Positions 9,135 to 17,212 of a stretch of DNA of 57,321 nucleotides are shown piece by piece. The notes beneath the pieces were generated by a model that had not been told where the DNA came from, searched no databases, and saw only the letters and a list, made by a program, of their open reading frames with translations. The position numbers and the translations under genes are program-made. Every line of letters starts with the position of its first letter. The stretch's first letter is position 1. The stretch is from Natronococcus amylolyticus DSM 10524 (GTDB lineage: Archaea > Halobacteriota > Halobacteria > Halobacteriales > Natrialbaceae), in contig NZ_AOIB01000013.1 in the NCBI RefSeq assembly GCF_000337675.1, positions 90,328 through 147,648 of the forward strand, read 5' to 3'.

Positions 9135-9866
9135 TCACCGGAGCGCGACGAGCAACAGGCAACACACCGACACGACGACCGAAGCGAGAGCGATCAGCGA
9201 GAGAACCGACTGCACCAACACGTCCTCGACCACGATCAGCCCCGCGACCGCGGTGATCCCGACCGCCGCGAGGAGCCAGACCGCGAACAGCTCGCGTCCC
9301 ATCCCTCCCGTCTCGACGGACCGTGGTGAGCGACGCTGGCGTCGTCGGAGCGTTCGGAGCGCGTGAAATCGCCCGTCGTCGGAACTCCGGACGAGCGATC
9401 GCTTCAGTTGCCGCCAGACGTCGATGGTCTCGGCCGAGATCTGGTGGCCGTACAGGAGCAGGAAGTCGTACTCCTGAAGCAGCGACCGAAGCTGTTTGTG
9501 CATCCACTCCCTGGACCGTCTGGTCAGGTTGTGAACGATCTTCACGCCGATTCGTCCGTAGACGACGATATCGCAGTACCCAGTCCGTTTCGGCCGCAAG
9601 ACCGAGTCGGCCGCGTTCGGGTGTCCCGCAGCACGGAGGTCGCGTCTGATCGAGCGCCGAAGGGATCGTTCGGCGACCCGCTCCGACTTCTCCTCGCTCC
9701 CGTCGATCCACCGTCTGAGGGCCAGGAGCACGTGCCAGTAGACGTGTTCGGTCTCCCGATCCGTGTCCGTCGTCCGTTCGTTCAGCCGAGCCTCGATCGC
9801 GGCGCACTCGTCGGTTCCCCTCGAGAGTCCTCCCTCTCCGACGGGTCCCGAAGGTAGCCGACTCAT
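9135..9866 (-). CDS. Conserved-looking hypothetical protein with two C-terminal membrane helices
   Basis: A 243-residue protein with no recognised family. Residues about 25-165 are soluble and Arg-rich. They contain GYCDIVVYGRIGVKIVHNL followed by a helix and LLQEYDFLLLYGHQIS, an alternating strand/helix pattern reminiscent of PD-(D/E)xK-type folds, though the usual Glu is absent (Val-Lys in its place). Two hydrophobic segments near the C-terminus (about 190-210 and 216-242) should anchor it in the membrane with the soluble part on one side. The basic soluble domain is unusual for a haloarchaeal cytosolic protein. About 230 bases with no recognised gene separate it from the lipoprotein gene on its left. 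Confidence 0.55.
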   Translation of the reverse strand: MSRLPSGPVGEGGLSRGTDECAAIEARLNERTTDTDRETEHVYWHVLLALRRWIDGSEEKSERVAERSLRRSIRRDLRAAGHPNAADSVLRPKRTGYCDIVVYGRIGVKIVHNLTRRSREWMHKQLRSLLQEYDFLLLYGHQISAETIDVWRQLKRSLVRSSDDGRFHALRTLRRRQRRSPRSVETGGMGRELFAVWLLAAVGITAVAGLIVVEDVLVQSVLSLIALASVVVSVCCLLLVALR

Positions 9867-10080
9867 ACTCCAAGTCCACCCTCTGTTTACATATATTCTC
9901 TGGCACGTTTGCCGCCCAGTCCGTCGGCGTTGACAGTGTCGTTTCCCTTGTCAGACGATGGCGATACTTGCTACACTCGCGCGCCAGCGAACCGACTTCG
10001 CTCGGTACGGGGCCTTCGGCCACCGGCCCTGATTTGCCAATCATGCACCCATAAGTACGCGCGCCACCGAGGGGCTGGCA

Positions 10081-11232
10081 ATGAACGGCAACCGTTTCGG
10101 TCGCCTCTTCCAGGTGACCACGTTCGGCGAGAGCCACGGGGAGGCGATGGGCTGTACCGTCTCGGGCTGTCCCGCCGGCCTTGAGCTCTCCGAGGAGGAC
10201 ATCCAGGCCGACCTCGACCGACGCAAGCCCGGCCAGTCGATGATCACGACCAGCCGCGGCGAGCCCGACGACGTCTCGATCAAGTCGGGCATTCAGGACG
10301 GCTATACGACGGGGACGCCGATCGGCATGGTGATCCAGAACAAGGACGCCCGCTCGGGGAAGTACGAACCCTTCATCACCGCGCCCCGACCGAGCCACGG
10401 CGACTTCACGTACTCCGCGAAGTTCGGCACGCGCAACTGGGGCGGCGGCGGGCGCTCCTCGGCCCGCGAGACGGTCAACTGGGTCGCCGCGGGCGCCATC
10501 GCGAAGAAACTCCTCGCCCACGAGGGGATCGAACTCAAGGCCCACGTGAATCAGATCGGCGACGTCGAGGCGCCCGAGGTGAGCTTCGAGGAGATCCTCG
10601 AGCACTCGGAGGAGAACGACGTCCGCTGTGCCCATCCCGAGACCGCCCAGGAGATGCAGGAGCTGATCGAGGAGTACCAGGACGAGGGCGACTCGATCGG
10701 CGGCTCGATCTACTTCGAAGCGCAGGGAGTTCCGATCGGCCTCGGCGCGCCCCGCTTCGACTCCCTTTCGGCCCGGCTCGGACAGGCGATGATGGCGGTG
10801 CCCGCGACCACGGCGTTCGAGTTCGGACTCGGCACCGAGGCCGCCGAGTGGACCGGCAAGGACCGCAACGACGACTGGGAGTTCGATGCCGAGGGGACCC
10901 CGACCCCTGTCGAGAACGACCACGGCGGGATCCAGGGCGGTCTCTCGAGCGGCGAGCCGATCTACGGCGAGGTGACGCTTCACGCGCCAACGTCGATTCC
11001 GAAGAGCCAGCAGACCGCCGACTGGGAGACGGGCGAACTCAAGCAGGAGCAGGTCATCGGCCGCCACGACCCCGTTTTGCCGCCCCGCGGCGTCCCCGTC
11101 GTCGAGGCGATGCTCGCGCTGACGCTCGTCGACTTCATGCTGCTGTCTGGCCGGATGAACCCCGACCGGGTCGACGATCAGCCCGGCAGGTACGATACTG
11201 AGTACCACCCGAGCAGTCCGCGCAACGAGTAG
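10081..11232 (+). CDS. aroC: Chorismate synthase
   Basis: The enzyme performs 1,4-trans-elimination of phosphate from EPSP to give chorismate and needs reduced FMN. The 383-residue protein begins MNGNRFGRLFQVTTFGESHG with the signature FGESHG at 15-20. It continues with DRRKPGQSMITTSRGEPD, the Arg-rich GGGRSSARETVNWVAAGA (Ser-Ser-Ala-Arg signature), ENDHGGIQGGLSSGEPI and RHDPVLPPRGVPVVEAM. Length and motifs are complete. The preceding ~210 bases contain no gene; an A/T-containing stretch (about 10035-10060) may hold the promoter. A purine-rich GAGGGG lies about 10 bases before the ATG. Confidence 0.97.
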   Translation: MNGNRFGRLFQVTTFGESHGEAMGCTVSGCPAGLELSEEDIQADLDRRKPGQSMITTSRGEPDDVSIKSGIQDGYTTGTPIGMVIQNKDARSGKYEPFITAPRPSHGDFTYSAKFGTRNWGGGGRSSARETVNWVAAGAIAKKLLAHEGIELKAHVNQIGDVEAPEVSFEEILEHSEENDVRCAHPETAQEMQELIEEYQDEGDSIGGSIYFEAQGVPIGLGAPRFDSLSARLGQAMMAVPATTAFEFGLGTEAAEWTGKDRNDDWEFDAEGTPTPVENDHGGIQGGLSSGEPIYGEVTLHAPTSIPKSQQTADWETGELKQEQVIGRHDPVLPPRGVPVVEAMLALTLVDFMLLSGRMNPDRVDDQPGRYDTEYHPSSPRNE

Positions 11233-11429
11233 CCGGCGCGATCGTCCGTTTTCCTCGCCAGCGGTAGTTCGCCCCTCGAGCAACGCGAATCGGACGCCCC
11301 GAGACTGGACGCTCGGAACCGTCGTCGTCCGCGGCCGGCCGGCCGTGTCGGAAAGCCGAACGCTCCTGTGGTACCAGTTCGTGGTGGCTGCTAGCACTTA
11401 TTGTGGATGTTGTGTTACTCTTGCATGCC

Positions 11430-12518
11430 ATGGGAGGTTTTGACATAGAGACCGAGGAGGGACGACAGGAAGCGTTGCGCCGAATGCTGACGATCCGGGC
11501 GTTCGACAGCGAGGCGGGCGACCGGTTCGCGGACGGAGAGATCCCCGGCTTCGTCCACCTCTACATCGGCGAGGAGGCGGTCGGCGTCGGCACCTGCGCA
11601 TCGCTCGAGGACGACGACTACATCGCGAGCACGCACCGCGGTCACGGTCACTGCATCGCGAAGGGACTGGACCCGAAGTACATGATGGCCGAGCTGTACG
11701 GCAGGGCCGAGGGCTACTGTAACGGCAAGGGTGGCTCGATGCACATCGCCGACGTCGACGCCGGAATGCTCGGCGCGAACGGCATCGTCGGTGCGGGACC
11801 GCCGATGGCAACCGGCGCGGCGCTGTCGATCGATTACCAGGACCGCGACCAGGTCGCGGTCGGCTTCCTCGGCGACGGTGCGGTCGCCCAGGGCCAGGTC
11901 CACGAGGCGATGAACCTTGCGGCGACGTGGGATCTGCCGGCGATCTTCGTCATTGAGAACAACCACTACGGCGAAGGGACGCCCGTCGAGAAGCAACACA
12001 ATGTCGATAACCTGAGCGACACCGCCCAGGCCTACGACATTCCAGGACTGACCGTCGACGGGATGGACATCACGGCAGTTGCGGAGGCCGTCGGCGAGGC
12101 TCGAGCGCGCGCCAGAGCGGGCGACGGGCCGACGCTGATCGAGGCCGAGACCTACCGCTACCGGGGGCACTACGAAGGTGACGAGGAGCCCTACCGCGAC
12201 GAGGACGAACTCGAGCGCTGGAAGGCGCGGGATCCGATCGACTCGTTCAAGGAGCGGCTGATCGACCGCGGCGAACTCACCGTCGGGGAGTTCGATGAAC
12301 TCGAAAGCGAGATCGAAGCCGAGATCGATGCGGCCGTCGACTACGCCCGGGACGCCGAGCCGCCGGCGCCCCACGAGGCCTACGACGACATGTTCGCCGA
12401 GACGCCCCCCGAAATCGAGCGGTTTGCGACTGCCGCGCGGACTGATGGAGGTGAGCGAATCGAAGATTCGCGATCCACATCGGATCGTTCGCGATCCGAG
12501 GGAGGTGAACGACGATGA
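11430..12518 (+). CDS. 2-oxoacid/acetoin dehydrogenase-type E1 component, alpha subunit
   Basis: This thiamine-diphosphate-dependent E1alpha (362 residues) decarboxylates a 2-oxoacid or cleaves acetoin and passes the acyl group to E2-bound lipoate. Visible are THRGHGHCIAKG, NGKGGSMHI, the TPP motif GDGAVAQGQVHEAMNLAA ending in IENN, and ETYRYRGHYEGD with the phosphorylation-loop region. ATG 11430 is preferred over GTG 11403, because a TATA-like ACTTATT at 11396-11402 would start a nearly leaderless transcript there. The last ~25 residues (Arg/Ser/Glu-rich) are encoded by a palindromic stretch and are not family-like. The gene overlaps E1beta by four bases (ATGA). The AcoX-like gene downstream favours an acetoin-type substrate, but this is not proven. 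Confidence 0.9.
   Translation: MGGFDIETEEGRQEALRRMLTIRAFDSEAGDRFADGEIPGFVHLYIGEEAVGVGTCASLEDDDYIASTHRGHGHCIAKGLDPKYMMAELYGRAEGYCNGKGGSMHIADVDAGMLGANGIVGAGPPMATGAALSIDYQDRDQVAVGFLGDGAVAQGQVHEAMNLAATWDLPAIFVIENNHYGEGTPVEKQHNVDNLSDTAQAYDIPGLTVDGMDITAVAEAVGEARARARAGDGPTLIEAETYRYRGHYEGDEEPYRDEDELERWKARDPIDSFKERLIDRGELTVGEFDELESEIEAEIDAAVDYARDAEPPAPHEAYDDMFAETPPEIERFATAARTDGGERIEDSRSTSDRSRSEGGERR
12447..12508 (+). repeat. Duplicated Shine-Dalgarno with two hairpins at the E1alpha/E1beta junction
   Basis: GGAGGTGA, a perfect anti-Shine-Dalgarno match, occurs at 12447-12454 and again at 12501-12508, six bases before the E1beta ATG. Between them are two perfect hairpins: CGAATC-GAA-GATTCG (12456-12470) and CGGATCG-TTCG-CGATCCG (12481-12498, a UUCG tetraloop). 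The stretch codes for the odd C-terminal tail of E1alpha and looks like a small palindromic insertion that extended the gene. Confidence 0.7.
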
Positions 12519-13525
12519 CCGCCCAGGCCGAACGCGAACTCGAGACCGAGACCGAGACGATGACCGTACGGGAGGCCGTCCGCCAAGCGCTGCGCGAGGA
12601 GCTCGAGCGCGACGAGGACGTCTACGTCATGGGCGAGGACGTCGGGCTCTTCGGGGGTGTCCTCGAGGTGACGAGCGGACTGTACGACGAGTTCGGCGGC
12701 GAGCGCGTGCGGGATACGCCGATCAGCGAGGCCGGCTTCATGGGCGCGGCGACGGGCGCGGCGGCGACGGGCACCCGTCCGGTCGTCGAGCTCATGTTCT
12801 CCGACTTCGCGGGGGTCTCGATGGAGCAGATCATGAACCAGATGGCGAAGATGCGCTACATGTTTGGCGGAAAAGCCGAAATGCCCGTCACCGTTCGCAC
12901 CACCGAGGGCGGCGGTATGGGTGCCGCCAGCCAGCACTCGGGGACGATTCACACGTGGATAGCCCACTTCCCTGGCCTGATGGCTGTCGCCCCCGGCACC
13001 GCCGCGAGCGCAAAGGGGCTAACCAAGGCCGCGATCCGCTCCGACGACCCCGTCTTCGTCTTCGAGAACAAGATGATCTACGAGCAGGAGGGCGCGGTGC
13101 CGACCGACGAAGACTTTACGATCCCGCTGGGCGAGGCCGCGATCGAGCGCGAGGGCGACGACGTCACCGTCGTCGCCACCCAGCGGCTGGTCGGCGAGTC
13201 GCTCCAGACCGCCGAGAGCCTGGCCGAGGCCGGCGTCGAGGCCGAGGTAATCGACGCCCGATCGCTGTACCCCCTCGACACCGAGACGATCGTCGAGAGC
13301 GTCCGGAAGACGGGACGACTCATCGTCGCCGACGAGAGCCCGCTGTCCTACGGCACCCACGCCGAGATCGTCGCCCGCGTCCAGGAGGAGGCGTTCTTCA
13401 GCCTCGACGCGCCGATCCAGCGGGTCGGCACGCCCGACACGCACATGCCGTTTAGCACGCCCCTCGAGCAGGAGGTCCTGCCCGACGGCGACGACGTCCG
13501 CGAGGCGATCGAGCGGGTGACGTAG
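12515..13525 (+). CDS. 2-oxoacid/acetoin dehydrogenase-type E1 component, beta subunit
   Basis: This 336-residue partner of E1alpha forms the alpha2beta2 E1 with TPP at the interface. The N-terminal pyrimidine-binding domain has VREAVRQALREELERDEDVYVMGEDVG and the conserved FGGVLEVTSGL and DTPISEAGFMGAATGAA. The C-terminal transketolase-like domain has VIDARSLYPLDTETI and ending GTPDTHMPFSTPLEQ. A strong Shine-Dalgarno (12501-12508) precedes the start and the ATG overlaps the E1alpha stop. Its own stop TAG overlaps the GTG of the acoX-like gene by one base, so the three genes are translationally coupled. Confidence 0.92.
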   Translation: MTAQAERELETETETMTVREAVRQALREELERDEDVYVMGEDVGLFGGVLEVTSGLYDEFGGERVRDTPISEAGFMGAATGAAATGTRPVVELMFSDFAGVSMEQIMNQMAKMRYMFGGKAEMPVTVRTTEGGGMGAASQHSGTIHTWIAHFPGLMAVAPGTAASAKGLTKAAIRSDDPVFVFENKMIYEQEGAVPTDEDFTIPLGEAAIEREGDDVTVVATQRLVGESLQTAESLAEAGVEAEVIDARSLYPLDTETIVESVRKTGRLIVADESPLSYGTHAEIVARVQEEAFFSLDAPIQRVGTPDTHMPFSTPLEQEVLPDGDDVREAIERVT

Positions 13526-14556
13526 TGGCCCGCGTCGGACTGGTCGTCAACCCCGCCGCCGGACGGGACATTCGGCGGCTCACCGGCGGCGCCAGCGTCG
13601 TCGACGACTACGCCAAGCGACGGGTCGCCGACTGCGTCCTCGAGGGAGTAACTGCGGTTGCCGACCCCCCATCCGTCCGGCTGATGCCCGATCGGTCCGG
13701 GATCGCCGACCACGTTCTCGAGGAGGCACCCGAGGCACTCGAGGCCGAGACGCTCGAGATGCCGGTCGAGAACACGGCCGCGGACACGCGCCGGGCAGCC
13801 GCGCGGTTTCGCGAGGGAGACGTCGGCGCCGTCGTTGTCCTCGGGGGCGACGGGACGACCCGCGACGTCGCGAGCGGGATCGGCTCGGTGCCGGTCATCG
13901 CGGTCTCGACGGGGACGAACAACGTCGTTCCCTCGGCTGTCGACGGCACCGTCGCAGGCGTCGCCGCGGCGCTTGTCGCGACGGGCGCCGTCCCGGCTGC
14001 CGACGTCGTCGAACGACACGGACGGATCGAGGCTCGAGCCGAGACCCCGAACGGCGAGAAACGACTTACCGCGCTGGCAGCGGCCGAGGTCTCTTCCCGA
14101 TCGTTCATCGGTTCGCGGGCGCTGCTCGATCCCGACGACCTTCTCGGGGGCGTGGTCTCGAGAGCCCACCCGGGCGACATCGGGCTCCCCGCCGTCGCCG
14201 GCGCGCTCGAGCCCGTCGCACCCGACGAACCGGGCGGCGTCGCCGTTCGGTTGACCGATCCCGAGAACTCCCCGAGAACCGCCCGGGCGGTGCTCGCGCC
14301 CGGCGTCGTGGCAACCGTCGGAATCAAGTCCTGCGAGCGGGTCGATCCCGACGAGCCGGTCGGATTCGAGGTTCCGGACGGCGTCGTCGGTGCCGACGGC
14401 GAGCGTGAACTCGAGCTCACCGACGCAAGCGTCGAGTTTCGGGTTCGCTCTGACGGGCCACGACTGGTCGATGTCGATGTCGCGCTCACAACCGGGGCTG
14501 ACGCCGGCGCGTTCGCGCTCGAGGCGGTCGACGTGCCGCCGGCACCGGAGGACTGA
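13525..14556 (+). CDS. AcoX-like ATP-NAD kinase family protein
   Basis: A 343-residue protein of the NAD kinase/diacylglycerol kinase fold: VGLVVNPAAGRD at the N-terminus, the nucleotide motif VVVLGGDGTTRDVASGIG and VIAVSTGTNNVVPS. This long form is the AcoX type, a gene found in bacterial acetoin catabolic clusters (acoXABC) whose precise role is unresolved; it is not a canonical NAD kinase. The start is the GTG overlapping the E1beta stop. The coupling to E1alpha/E1beta is the main reason to suspect an acetoin-like substrate for the cluster. No missing motif is apparent, but substrate specificity cannot be read from the sequence. Confidence 0.85.
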   Translation: MARVGLVVNPAAGRDIRRLTGGASVVDDYAKRRVADCVLEGVTAVADPPSVRLMPDRSGIADHVLEEAPEALEAETLEMPVENTAADTRRAAARFREGDVGAVVVLGGDGTTRDVASGIGSVPVIAVSTGTNNVVPSAVDGTVAGVAAALVATGAVPAADVVERHGRIEARAETPNGEKRLTALAAAEVSSRSFIGSRALLDPDDLLGGVVSRAHPGDIGLPAVAGALEPVAPDEPGGVAVRLTDPENSPRTARAVLAPGVVATVGIKSCERVDPDEPVGFEVPDGVVGADGERELELTDASVEFRVRSDGPRLVDVDVALTTGADAGAFALEAVDVPPAPED

Positions 14557-14620
14557 GCCCGAGCGTTCACTCGCTCGAGAGTACGCCAAACGCTATTCTT
14601 CCGGCCGTCGACATCGTATC

Positions 14621-15130
14621 ATGTTTGACGAGAACATATCACAGCTCGAGGTCGAACTGCCGGAACTCTCGCAGGTCGCGTTCGTCGTCGAGGACATCGA
14701 GGACGGGATGGACCGCTTCGGCGGCCTGCTCGGGATCGGTCCCTGGAAGATCCACCGCTTCGAGCCGCCCGCGATGACCGACCGCACCTTTCGGGGCGAG
14801 GATGGCGAGTTCTCGATGGTGCTCGCGCTGGCCCAGCTCGGGGATACGATGATCGAGCTGATCGAACCCCTCGAGGGACCCAGTATCTACACCGAGCACC
14901 TCGAGGAACACGGCGAGGGACTCCACCACGTCGCCTGCTTCGCGTTCGATGACCCACACGCCGTCGTCAAGGCGTTTGAGGACGCGGGCATGCCGGTGCT
15001 CCAGAGCGGGAACTACGAGGGCGTCGAGTTCTGGTACTTCGACACCGCGGACGAACTCAACGGGACGATCTTCGAGACCGCGGCGAACGTCGAGTCGCTC
15101 CCCGAGCCTGACGCGACGTACCCCGACTGA
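14621..15130 (+). CDS. VOC-fold protein (methylmalonyl-CoA epimerase/glyoxalase-like)
   Basis: A 169-residue protein of two beta-alpha-beta-beta-beta units. QVAFVVEDIEDGMDRFGGLLGIGPW forms the first, and GEGLHHVACFAFDDPHAVVKAFEDAG (metal-ligand His) with FWYFDTADELNGTIFET (C-terminal Glu ligand) forms the second. Such proteins bind a divalent metal and act as epimerases, lyases or dioxygenases. The start ATG 14621 follows a 64-base gap after the acoX-like gene; the longer upstream frame is a shadow. Position in the E1 cluster suggests a product- or CoA-related job. It is convergent with the E2 gene, with nine bases between stops. Confidence 0.8.
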   Translation: MFDENISQLEVELPELSQVAFVVEDIEDGMDRFGGLLGIGPWKIHRFEPPAMTDRTFRGEDGEFSMVLALAQLGDTMIELIEPLEGPSIYTEHLEEHGEGLHHVACFAFDDPHAVVKAFEDAGMPVLQSGNYEGVEFWYFDTADELNGTIFETAANVESLPEPDATYPD

Positions 15131-15139
15131 GGAGGGGCC

Positions 15140-16954
15140 TCACATCCGTTCCCAGGAGAACTCGAGGGGGAGGTCCTCCCGGAGCAGCTGCGAGACGTGA
15201 CAGCCCCGCTCGCCGAGGTCGACGATCCGCTCGAGGGTCTCCTCGTCGGCGTCGCTCTCGAGGCGAACCGTCGCGGCGACCCGCTCGACGGCGCCGTGCT
15301 CGGGTTCGGCGTCGGTCGTGACGTCGATCTCGCCGACCGCGGCGTCGCGCTTTTCTGCCTGGAACCGAACCGAAAGCGAGAGGCAAGCCGCCAGCCCGCC
15401 GAGGAAGACGTCGACCGGGGTCGGTCCCGTCTCGGTGCCGCCGGCCGCTTCGGGCTCATCGTAGCCCCACTCGAACGAGCCTGCCTCGATCGTACCGGCC
15501 ATCCCCTCGGCGTTCGAGGCACTGACGGTTCGGTCGGGCATCTCCGTTTCGGCCGTGTCGGCTCGAACGCCGGCCTCGGCGTCGACTTCCTCGGGGAGTA
15601 GCGACCACGGTTCCTCGACGCGCTCGATCAGCGTCTCGAGGAACCTGGCGGCGTCGGCCCCGTCGACGACCCGGTGGTCGAAGGAGAGATCGAACGGGAG
15701 GTGACGGCGCCACTCGACCTCGTCGTCGGGACCTCGCGTCGGTCGCTCGGCGACGGCGTCGATCCCGAGGATCGCGACCTGTGGTGGATTGATGATCGGA
15801 TCGAACGACTCGACGCCGAGCACGCCGAGGTTCGTCATTGTGAACGTTCCTCCCTGCAGGTCGTCCATCGTGTACTCGCCCTCGAGGGCGGCCCCGACGA
15901 GCTCGCGGCGCTCGCGTGCAACCGCCTCGAGTGACTTTTCCTCGACGTTCCGGAGCACCGGCGCGATAAGCCCCTGCTCGACGTCGACGGCGATCCCGAG
16001 GTTGTGGTCGGTCCAGAGGCGGTGGGTGTCGTCCTCGAAGGTCGCGTTGAACGCGGGGTGATCCTCAAGGGCCGCCGAGACCGCAAGCAGGAGAACGTCC
16101 TGGACGGAGACGTCGACCTCGAGTGCGTCGTCCGCGGCGTCGGCAGCGGCGAACAGCGCCTCGGCGTCGGCCTCGCGGTGGGTCGTGACGTGGACGGCTT
16201 CGCGGTAGCTCTCGCCGAGTCGCGAGGCGATCGTTCGACGCATCCCGTCGAAGGGACGCTCCTCGCGGAGGCTGCGTCCGGCGTCGTCGACCGACTCGGC
16301 AGCTGCCTCGACGTCCTCCTCGGTGACCGACCCCTGATAGCCCGTCCCCTCGACGGTCGCGAGGTTGACGCCCAGCTCCTCGCCGCGCTTGCGGGCTCGC
16401 GGAGAGGCCTGGACCTCCGCCGTCGCGCCCTCGTCAGTCTCGGACGCACGCTCGACGTCGTCCTCGGTGATCGCGCCCTGATACCCCGTTCCCTCGACCC
16501 CCTCGAGGTCGACGCCTAACTCCTCAGCCCGTTTCCGTGCGCGCGGCGAAACCTTGCCCGCGTCGGCGGCCGACTCTGCCGTCGAGGCGGCGTCGTCGGT
16601 CGCGGCTTCGGCGCTCGAGCCCCTGGCCGCGGCTGGGTCGTCCGTGGGTTCGTTACCCCCGTCAGCGTCCTCGAGTTCCGCGTCGACCTCGGCCTTCAGA
16701 TCGTCGATCTCGGCGTCCGCGGCGGCGATGATCGCGATCGGAGTCCCCGGCGGCACCGTCTCGCCGGGCTCGAGGTACGTTCCCCGGAGAACGCCGTGTT
16801 CTCGGGCCTCGATCTCTCCGATGCTCTTCTCGGATTCGACCTCAGCGACGAGTTCGCCCTCTTCGATCGTCTCGCCCTCCTCGATCGCCCACTCGAGGAG
16901 TTCCCCGCGTTCCATCTCTAGTCCGAGCTTCGGCATCTTGATAACATACCCCAT
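15140..16954 (-). CDS. Dihydrolipoyl acyltransferase (E2) with two E3-binding domains fused to an OsmC domain
   Basis: A 604-residue multidomain protein. Residues 1-78: lipoyl domain with the modified lysine K43 (ESEKSIGEI). 134-170 and 181-217: two near-identical peripheral-subunit-binding domains (SPRARKRAEELGV and SPRARKRGEELGV), where one is usual. 231-452: acyltransferase core with active-site H427 and D431 in SFDHRVVDGADAARFLETL. 473-604: OsmC/Ohr-type domain with the two family cysteines C524 (GGLAACLSLS) and C585 (ERGCHVSQLL). OsmC/Ohr peroxidases are known to be reduced by dihydrolipoyl groups, so a cis electron supply from the lipoyl arm is plausible (inference). Start ATG 16954 gives the normal lipoyl-domain N-terminus. 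The gene is convergent with the E1 genes and divergent from porAB. An indel joining two genes is the alternative to a true fusion. Confidence 0.88.
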   Translation of the reverse strand: MGYVIKMPKLGLEMERGELLEWAIEEGETIEEGELVAEVESEKSIGEIEAREHGVLRGTYLEPGETVPPGTPIAIIAAADAEIDDLKAEVDAELEDADGGNEPTDDPAAARGSSAEAATDDAASTAESAADAGKVSPRARKRAEELGVDLEGVEGTGYQGAITEDDVERASETDEGATAEVQASPRARKRGEELGVNLATVEGTGYQGSVTEEDVEAAAESVDDAGRSLREERPFDGMRRTIASRLGESYREAVHVTTHREADAEALFAAADAADDALEVDVSVQDVLLLAVSAALEDHPAFNATFEDDTHRLWTDHNLGIAVDVEQGLIAPVLRNVEEKSLEAVARERRELVGAALEGEYTMDDLQGGTFTMTNLGVLGVESFDPIINPPQVAILGIDAVAERPTRGPDDEVEWRRHLPFDLSFDHRVVDGADAARFLETLIERVEEPWSLLPEEVDAEAGVRADTAETEMPDRTVSASNAEGMAGTIEAGSFEWGYDEPEAAGGTETGPTPVDVFLGGLAACLSLSVRFQAEKRDAAVGEIDVTTDAEPEHGAVERVAATVRLESDADEETLERIVDLGERGCHVSQLLREDLPLEFSWERM

Positions 16955-17212
16955 AGACACTCCTCTAACGACGAGCGAATAAAGCGTATCGGTCACGAGG
17001 ATCTCTCGAGAAAACAGCCCCACTCGTCCGGCTGCAGGGTATCGAATCGTTCGCTATCGGTCGGTCTTCTTACTGCTAACTGCGGGGAACTCTCGTCTTA
17101 AATTGGATGATTATACATTCTTCACGATAGATGCATGACAATCCATAGCAAAGGCTTTAGGCACCGTGAGCCAAAAATCAGGATACGGCTGGCCACCTGG
17201 CCACTGATCTCA
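16955..17212. promoter_or_regulatory. Divergent promoter region between E2-OsmC and porAB
   Basis: These 258 bases separate the two divergent start codons and are A/T-richer than the flanks. TTATAC at 17112-17117 is a possible box A for porAB, about 100 bases from its ATG. TTATTCGCTCG (16974-16984 region, read on minus as CGAATAA) could serve E2. TGGCCA occurs twice, at 17190-17195 and 17198-17203, ten bases before the porA ATG, giving a symmetric TGGCCA-CC-TGGCCA that may be an operator. No transcript data are available. Confidence 0.45.
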
